NCBI GenBank assembly: GCA_025450555.1
Contig: JANWHF010000247.1
Location: 1 to 6,873, forward strand
Length of the DNA: 6,873 nucleotides
Source of the DNA: Tepidisphaeraceae bacterium
Lineage (GTDB): Bacteria > Planctomycetota > Phycisphaerae > Tepidisphaerales > Tepidisphaeraceae
Direction of reading: 5' to 3'
Made by a program: the position numbers and the translations under genes. A model generated the notes under the pieces. The model did not search any database and was not told where the DNA came from. It saw nothing but the letters and a program-made list of their open reading frames with translations. Position 1 is the stretch's first letter, and each line of letters opens with the position of its first letter. Of this stretch, positions 4,418-6,873 are shown piece by piece.

Positions 4418-5596
4418 CTATCGCCGGGGCGCCTTTTTCTCCGGCTCCTTCGTCAGATCGATCCCGTAATCAGGAAGCGATGAAGGCAGCTCATGGATCC
4501 AGGCAAACGTCTGCTGAAACCGAGGATCGAGCTTGGCGCGAACCATTGGCCTGAAATTGGCCGCCTTGGGGTGAGGCGTTTCAGCCACGTTTTGGGGCAG
4601 CATATATTGCAATAATGTGGAACGCTCGGGAAATTCGCGGTTGACCAGCGGCTTCTGCACCTTGTCCACCGTTTGCACGTAGGTCTGCATGATCAGGAAA
4701 TTCGTATAGGTCATCTCATTGGCGTTGGGCGCGCTGGTGAAGAGGTAGAAGGTTCCGCCATCGTGCTTCGGCCCGCCATGGCATCCGCCCGTCGCGCAGC
4801 CGGCAATGACGATCTTTTGGATTCGCGCCCTGAAATCCGAAACGGTCGCCGGATCAGTCAGGATATGCACGCCCGACCAGAGATCCGGCTTGCCATTGGT
4901 GAGAATTTGGATCGCCTGCGCCTGAACGCTCAATCGCTGGAATTGGGCGACCGTCACATCAGAGCCGGCCAGGAAGCGCTTGCGGGCATCGGCATCAATG
5001 GTGATACGCAACGGCTGATTCTTGTCCCACTCGAGCTGGCGAATGCGGTTGATCTCTTCGGGCGTAACCATGCGCGTCGCCATCGGCGAAGAGGGGGCCT
5101 CTGAAGTGCTTTCCCGCGTCGTTGGCGTTTCGTTGCTGGCCTGCGAACTTGGGGGCAGCGGCTTTTCCCCGCGCTGCAGGCGAATCTGCGCATCGACCGA
5201 TTCCAGATCGTCCTTCGCGCGTTTATTATCCGGCTCGATCTTCAATGCCTCTTCGAGCACATCGCGGGCAACGTCATACGCGCCGTTGTCGCGAGCGAAT
5301 TCGGCCAGGCTGACACGCCCATTCGCATCTCGCCGATCGAGCTTCGCCACGCTTTTTTTGACCTGCTCGGCAACCTGGTCGGCATACACGATGTCTTTGA
5401 TGTTCCCCTTGTTGATGGTGACCGTTCGTTTGCCGCCCTTTGGATCGGGCTGGACGATGTTAACGCTGGTCGCCTGCTCGACCACGTCTCCGGTATACCG
5501 CTGGCCATCCTGCGTGACGACCATACCTTGACGCGCCATGACAGCCGAACCCAGCATCGCCACGACGCACATGCCGACGATCCATTGCAGCTTCAT
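4418..5596 (-). CDS. Secreted TPR protein with one c-type heme motif (CX4CH)
   Basis: The 392-residue product has a signal peptide (hydrophobic residues about 5-20, likely cleavage near VMA|R at 21-22). Residues 24-75 look like a small beta-barrel (VVTQDGQRYTGDVVE, then NKGNIKDIVYAD). Residues about 96-135 form a TPR-like helical pair (YDVARDVLEEALKIEPDN). A Ser/Thr/Pro linker covers 146-172. The C-terminal half carries C267-A-T-G-G-C272-H273, a CX4CH heme-binding motif: two cysteines for covalent attachment and the histidine as proximal ligand. CX4CH instead of CX2CH is known from tetraheme cytochromes c3 but is uncommon. The region NREFPERSTLLQYMLP (319-334) and PHPK (341-344) recall single-heme domains I associate with planctomycetal secreted proteins; His278, His342 or a Met could be the sixth ligand. 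Redox or sensory function is inferred, and no enzyme domain is visible. ATG5596 is supported by AAGGAG six bases upstream. The gene leads a probable operon. Confidence 0.88.
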   Translation of the reverse strand: MKLQWIVGMCVVAMLGSAVMARQGMVVTQDGQRYTGDVVEQATSVNIVQPDPKGGKRTVTINKGNIKDIVYADQVAEQVKKSVAKLDRRDANGRVSLAEFARDNGAYDVARDVLEEALKIEPDNKRAKDDLESVDAQIRLQRGEKPLPPSSQASNETPTTRESTSEAPSSPMATRMVTPEEINRIRQLEWDKNQPLRITIDADARKRFLAGSDVTVAQFQRLSVQAQAIQILTNGKPDLWSGVHILTDPATVSDFRARIQKIVIAGCATGGCHGGPKHDGGTFYLFTSAPNANEMTYTNFLIMQTYVQTVDKVQKPLVNREFPERSTLLQYMLPQNVAETPHPKAANFRPMVRAKLDPRFQQTFAWIHELPSSLPDYGIDLTKEPEKKAPRR

Positions 5597-5602
5597 TGAT
5601 GT

Positions 5603-5608
5603 CTCCTT
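5603..5608 (-). promoter_or_regulatory. Ribosome binding site of the heme/TPR protein
   Basis: The minus strand reads AAGGAG six bases before ATG5596. This is a near-consensus site and fixes the start; the predicted signal peptide follows directly. Confidence 0.8.
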
Positions 5609-5624
5609 CTTGTCAGCGGCTCGT

Positions 5625-5654
5625 ATCCTAAATCAGAAACCGGAATTGTGGCAA
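5625..5654 (-). promoter_or_regulatory. Candidate promoter of the three-gene envelope cluster
   Basis: On the minus strand TTGCCA (5654-5649, five of six -35 matches) is followed after 18 bases by TAGGAT (5630-5625, four of six). Initiation would give a leader of roughly 20-25 bases holding the AAGGAG site. It is the best-placed housekeeping-type promoter in the 124-base gap after amrS. The cluster could alternatively be read through from amrS. Confidence 0.4.
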
Positions 5655-5661
5655 GTTCTGG

Positions 5662-5681
5662 AAAATCAAAGCGCAGCGCGC
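5662..5681 (-). terminator. Weak hairpin plus T-rich stretch after amrS
   Basis: On the minus strand GCGC (5681-5678), a three-base loop and GCGC (5674-5671) are followed by TTTGATTTT (5670-5662), about 40 bases past the amrS stop. The stem is only four pairs, so it is a marginal intrinsic terminator. Its position between amrS and the next promoter is the main support. Confidence 0.25.
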
Positions 5682-5720
5682 GGGAATAGAGATGTGAGTT
5701 CAATGGAGGCTATCGAGAAT

Positions 5721-6857
5721 CTAAAGCAGTGGCCGCACGCGCCCATCGCCGTGGCCGGAACTTTTGCCCCAGATTCCCGGCAGAGGCTTGCCGCAATCGG
5801 GACAAAGGCCATTTTCCCGCACACGATTTTCCGTGACCAGGAATCCATGCCGACGGATTACCGTTGCATTGCAATGATGGCAGCGCGTGTTTTCCCATTC
5901 CCCAACCTGGCCGGGAAGATTGCCGAAATAGAGATATTTCAGGCCCGCCTGCCGGCCCATTTCGACGATTTTCATGAGGTCTTCAGTAGTCGTTCGGCGA
6001 TAGCCTTCGGTCATCTTGTAATCGGGATGAAACGCCGTCATGTGCCAGGGCATCAGCGGATCGATTGATGCGAGAAATTCCGCCAAACGCTTCAGATCAT
6101 CCGCATCATCGCTGAACCCCGGCACGACGAGCGTAACGATCTCCACCCAGAAGCCGCGCTGCTTGAGCATGCGAATGGTCTCGGTGACGTTTTCGAGGAC
6201 GCCGCCAAGCTGGCGGTAGTTGCGAGGATTGAAAGTCTTCAGATCGACTTTGTATGCATCCACATGCGGCCGGATGAAATCGAGCACCTGCGGCGTGCCG
6301 TTGCCATTAGAGATGTAAGCACAGCGAAGTCCGCGCGCCTTGCCCTCCTTGAAGACATCAACTGCCCATTCGCTGGTGATCAACGGCTCGTTGTAGCTGG
6401 AGGCAATCACTGGCGCGCCCTGACGAACGGCCATATCTGCAAGCTGCGCCGCGGTCGCCTGTCGAGGCGGGGCGGCGGCATCCGGGTCGCGGAGCATTTG
6501 GCTGGTCACCCAGTTCTGGCAGTAGCCGCAGTGAAAATCGCAGCCGAGCATGCCGAAGGTGAGTGCATCACTGCCTGGCAAAACGTGGAAGAAGGGCTTC
6601 TTCTCGATGGGATCGCAAGCCAGCGCGCCGACATAGCCGAAGGGAACCTGAAGCGTTCCCTCTTCATAGAAGCGAACGCGACAAACGCCATCCCGCCCCG
6701 GCTTGATCACGCAACGATGGCCGCAGGCGAAGCATTGAATCGCCCCGTCTGGCTTTCGCTCGATCAGCGCCTCGGCCGCCGGCGCGCTGAACTGGTGGAG
6801 CATCTGCTTGAGGCTCGCTAGGCGTTGCTTGCTTTCAAGGACGTCGAGGGAGGGCAT
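5721..6857 (-). CDS. amrS: AmmeMemoRadiSam system radical SAM enzyme AmrS
   Basis: The 378-residue product is a full-length cytosolic radical SAM enzyme. C106-X3-C110-X2-C113 in GCDFHCGYCQNW binds the 4Fe-4S cluster that cleaves S-adenosylmethionine to start radical chemistry. Other family signs are an N-terminal cysteine cluster (C42, C45, C49, C59, with CFACGHRC), IEKKPFFHVLPG (84-95), SSYNEPLIT (153-161), the strand AYKVDLKTFN (201-210), LVVPGFSD (243-250), WHMTAFHPDYKM (271-282) and a C-terminal four-cysteine zinc-ribbon-like segment (C326, C329, C352, C355). Together these are characteristic of the enzyme found with AMMECR1 and Memo homologues in archaea and bacteria. Its substrate is not established to my knowledge. 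ATG6857 is supported by GGAG seven bases upstream. A TGA at 6872-6870 (minus strand) could be the end of an upstream gene, possibly a partner, but too little is visible. The genes downstream are not known partners. The family call is very secure. Confidence 0.95.
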   Translation of the reverse strand: MPSLDVLESKQRLASLKQMLHQFSAPAAEALIERKPDGAIQCFACGHRCVIKPGRDGVCRVRFYEEGTLQVPFGYVGALACDPIEKKPFFHVLPGSDALTFGMLGCDFHCGYCQNWVTSQMLRDPDAAAPPRQATAAQLADMAVRQGAPVIASSYNEPLITSEWAVDVFKEGKARGLRCAYISNGNGTPQVLDFIRPHVDAYKVDLKTFNPRNYRQLGGVLENVTETIRMLKQRGFWVEIVTLVVPGFSDDADDLKRLAEFLASIDPLMPWHMTAFHPDYKMTEGYRRTTTEDLMKIVEMGRQAGLKYLYFGNLPGQVGEWENTRCHHCNATVIRRHGFLVTENRVRENGLCPDCGKPLPGIWGKSSGHGDGRVRPLL

Positions 6858-6864
6858 ATGCGTA

Positions 6865-6868
6865 CTCC
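6865..6868 (-). promoter_or_regulatory. Ribosome binding site of amrS
   Basis: GGAG lies seven bases before ATG6857 on the minus strand. Because it is only a few bases from the window edge, any promoter or co-transcribed upstream gene is out of view. Confidence 0.6.
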
Positions 6869-6873
6869 GTCAC

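Overview
The window looks like chromosomal DNA of a GC-rich Gram-negative bacterium, most likely a member of Planctomycetota (perhaps Phycisphaerae-like). The pointers are the sorting-type N-terminal motif L-E-E-R-I-L-F at the left edge, a secreted TPR protein with one c-type heme motif whose C-terminal half resembles domains I associate with planctomycetes, several exported proteins of unknown function, and long intergenic DNA. The taxonomic call is an inference. There is no tRNA, rRNA, CRISPR array, intact insertion sequence or phage gene.

Every convincing gene lies on the minus strand, so transcription runs from right to left. At the right edge (5721-6857) is a complete amrS, the radical SAM enzyme of the AMMECR1/Memo/radical-SAM (AmmeMemoRadiSam) trio. 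Its two usual partners are not in the window. A 124-base gap with a candidate promoter separates it from a cluster of three closely spaced genes: a secreted TPR protein with a CX4CH heme motif (4418-5596), a small single-pass membrane protein (3953-4381) and a membrane-anchored or exported protein of probable PsbP/DcrB-like fold (3254-3907). The last of these also has a TATAAT box only six bases before its ATG, which suggests an additional leaderless transcript. Next comes a secreted 605-residue protein (1263-3080) with its own ribosome binding site and candidate promoter. All four of these are envelope or periplasmic proteins of unknown function.

The left 1.26 kb differs in character. Positions 373-1262 hold no convincing gene. 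They carry several hairpins, two or three copies of a CCCTTCGAC-type repeat and a cluster of helically spaced short direct repeats, resembling either an old mobile-element scar or a complex regulatory region. Positions 1-372 carry the start of a further minus-strand gene that runs off the window: a low-complexity Ala/Gly/Pro-rich protein opening with the L-E-E-R-I-L-F motif. Its start is ambiguous, because the only in-frame start is a GTG without a Shine-Dalgarno, while a near-perfect Shine-Dalgarno plus ATG sits about 100 bases upstream in another frame.

No complete, clearly new multi-gene system can be demonstrated. The items most worth following up are the CX4CH heme/TPR protein and its small-protein neighbours, the truncated surface-protein gene with its start-site puzzle, and the structured, repeat-bearing intergenic region.
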